This document shows positions 63,465-64,000 of a stretch of DNA of 64,000 nucleotides, in pieces. The first letter of the stretch is position 1; each line of letters begins with the position of its first letter. The notes below the pieces were generated by a model. That model was not told the origin of the DNA and did not search any database. It saw only the letters and a list, made by a program, of their open reading frames with translations. The stretch covers positions 18,260,501 through 18,324,500 of the forward strand of contig NC_090283.1 of NCBI RefSeq assembly GCF_037392515.1, given 5' to 3'. Both the position numbers and the translations under genes were made by a program. This stretch comes from Haliotis asinina. Lineage: Eukaryota; Mollusca; Gastropoda; Lepetellida; Haliotidae.

Positions 63465-63720
63465 TTTACTCTGCTTTTTTCATCAATATTCCAGGGCCTA
63501 GATTTTCGAAGTTCTCTTAGTACAAAGATAGTCATAAGTTAATGTTGATGTATGGCACTTATGACTATCTTAGCGCTAAGAGAGCTTAAAAAATCTAGGC
63601 CCAGCAATATAATGTTTGGGACTCAGGAAATGGGCTTCACACACTGCACCCATGTGGGGAATCGCACCCAGGTCTTTGACATAATGAGCAATGCTTTAAC
63701 CACTAGGCTACTCCACCCCC
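63465..63720 (-). mobile_element. family-A SINE, split by a MITE
   Basis: ATGGGCTTCACACACTGCAC, GGGGAATCGCACCCAGGTC and TTTAACCACTAGGCTACTCC complements, with a 109-base hairpin insert at 63494-63602. Confidence 0.85.
63494..63602. mobile_element. hairpin MITE inserted in a SINE
   Basis: GGGCCTAGATTTTCGAAG ... AATCTAGGCCC, with inner arms AGATAGTCATAAGT and ACTTATGACTATCT. It splits the family-A SINE word ATATTCCAG|CAATAT. Confidence 0.8.
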
Positions 63721-63930
63721 AAGGACTTGAGGAAATTTATAACCTGTGTTAATGAGTGTGGACATCTGTGTTAACTGTATCAGTCAGCATTCATAATTTA
63801 TTATTACCTACACTGGGTTCAACCTGATACTGAAGGTAACCTGCAGAGGCATTTTAACATGCACCAATCCAGGTTGTAAACAGCAAAAATGAGATGATTT
63901 TCTTGTGAATTATTTTCAATGATGAATTAC

Positions 63931-64000
63931 CTGTTTTCTTCTTCTTCCTCTATCAGTCGTCTTAATTTATCAGTTGTCGTTTCGAAGATAGATTCATCAT
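63931..64000 (-). CDS. Ser/Arg-rich protein, upstream exon (partial)
   Basis: Minus strand reading DESIFETTTDKLRRLIEEEE then an Asn and a donor AG|GTAATT at 63931/63930. Two carried bases join the one-base phase of the 63374 exon, giving an Arg-rich continuation. It is predicted to be a short helical or coiled segment. The exon runs off the window. Confidence 0.65.

Larger units (their letters stand above)
63375..63930 (-). other. intron of the Ser/Arg-rich gene
   Basis: Bounded by GTAATT donor and TTCCAG acceptor on the minus strand. It contains a minus-strand family-A SINE interrupted by a hairpin MITE. Confidence 0.6.

Overview
Organism. The window looks like nuclear DNA of a gastropod mollusc, most likely an abalone (Haliotis). 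The genes have many short exons with GT-AG introns, the base composition is AT-rich, and there are dense copies of tRNA-derived SINEs ending in a CTCACTCACT tail. A closely related ~270-base repeat carries the words CCAGTGATCAACAGCATGAG and CGATCCCGTTAGTCGCCTCT. The genus is inferred from these repeats, not proven.

Layout. (1) 1-11390: no protein gene recognised; SINEs, a cluster of perfect TGACGTCA palindromes and one copy of a TIR transposon. (2) 11400-46155, plus strand: a complete coding sequence in 22 exons for a TIMELESS (circadian dTIM-type) protein of about 902 residues. All 21 junctions were checked for phase and the exon lengths sum to 903 codons including the stop. Exon 21 (34911-35001) is not visible as a long ORF and was recovered from phase. 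(3) The last intron (35002-46046) holds microsatellites, a TIR transposon and, at about 38.47-44.48 kb, a composite satellite whose 21-22-base unit contains the canonical E-box CACGTG, repeated roughly a hundred times. (4) 46156-60583: tim 3' UTR and repeat-rich intergenic DNA with no recognised gene. (5) 60584 to the window end, minus strand: the last two exons of a gene for a very Ser/Arg-rich nuclear-type protein, convergent with tim and running out of the window.

How it fits together. CACGTG is the core of the element through which CLOCK/CYCLE drive tim and per in insects. A ~6 kb CACGTG array inside the tim gene itself is therefore the most striking feature here, either as a regulatory or decoy array or as a coincidence amplified by satellite growth. 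A second theme is that short tandem duplications have arisen at splice acceptors in tim (exons 1, 4 and 6), copying the acceptor itself in exons 4 and 6. A third is a dense set of terminal-inverted-repeat elements in the introns, one starting within a few bases of the exon 1 donor.
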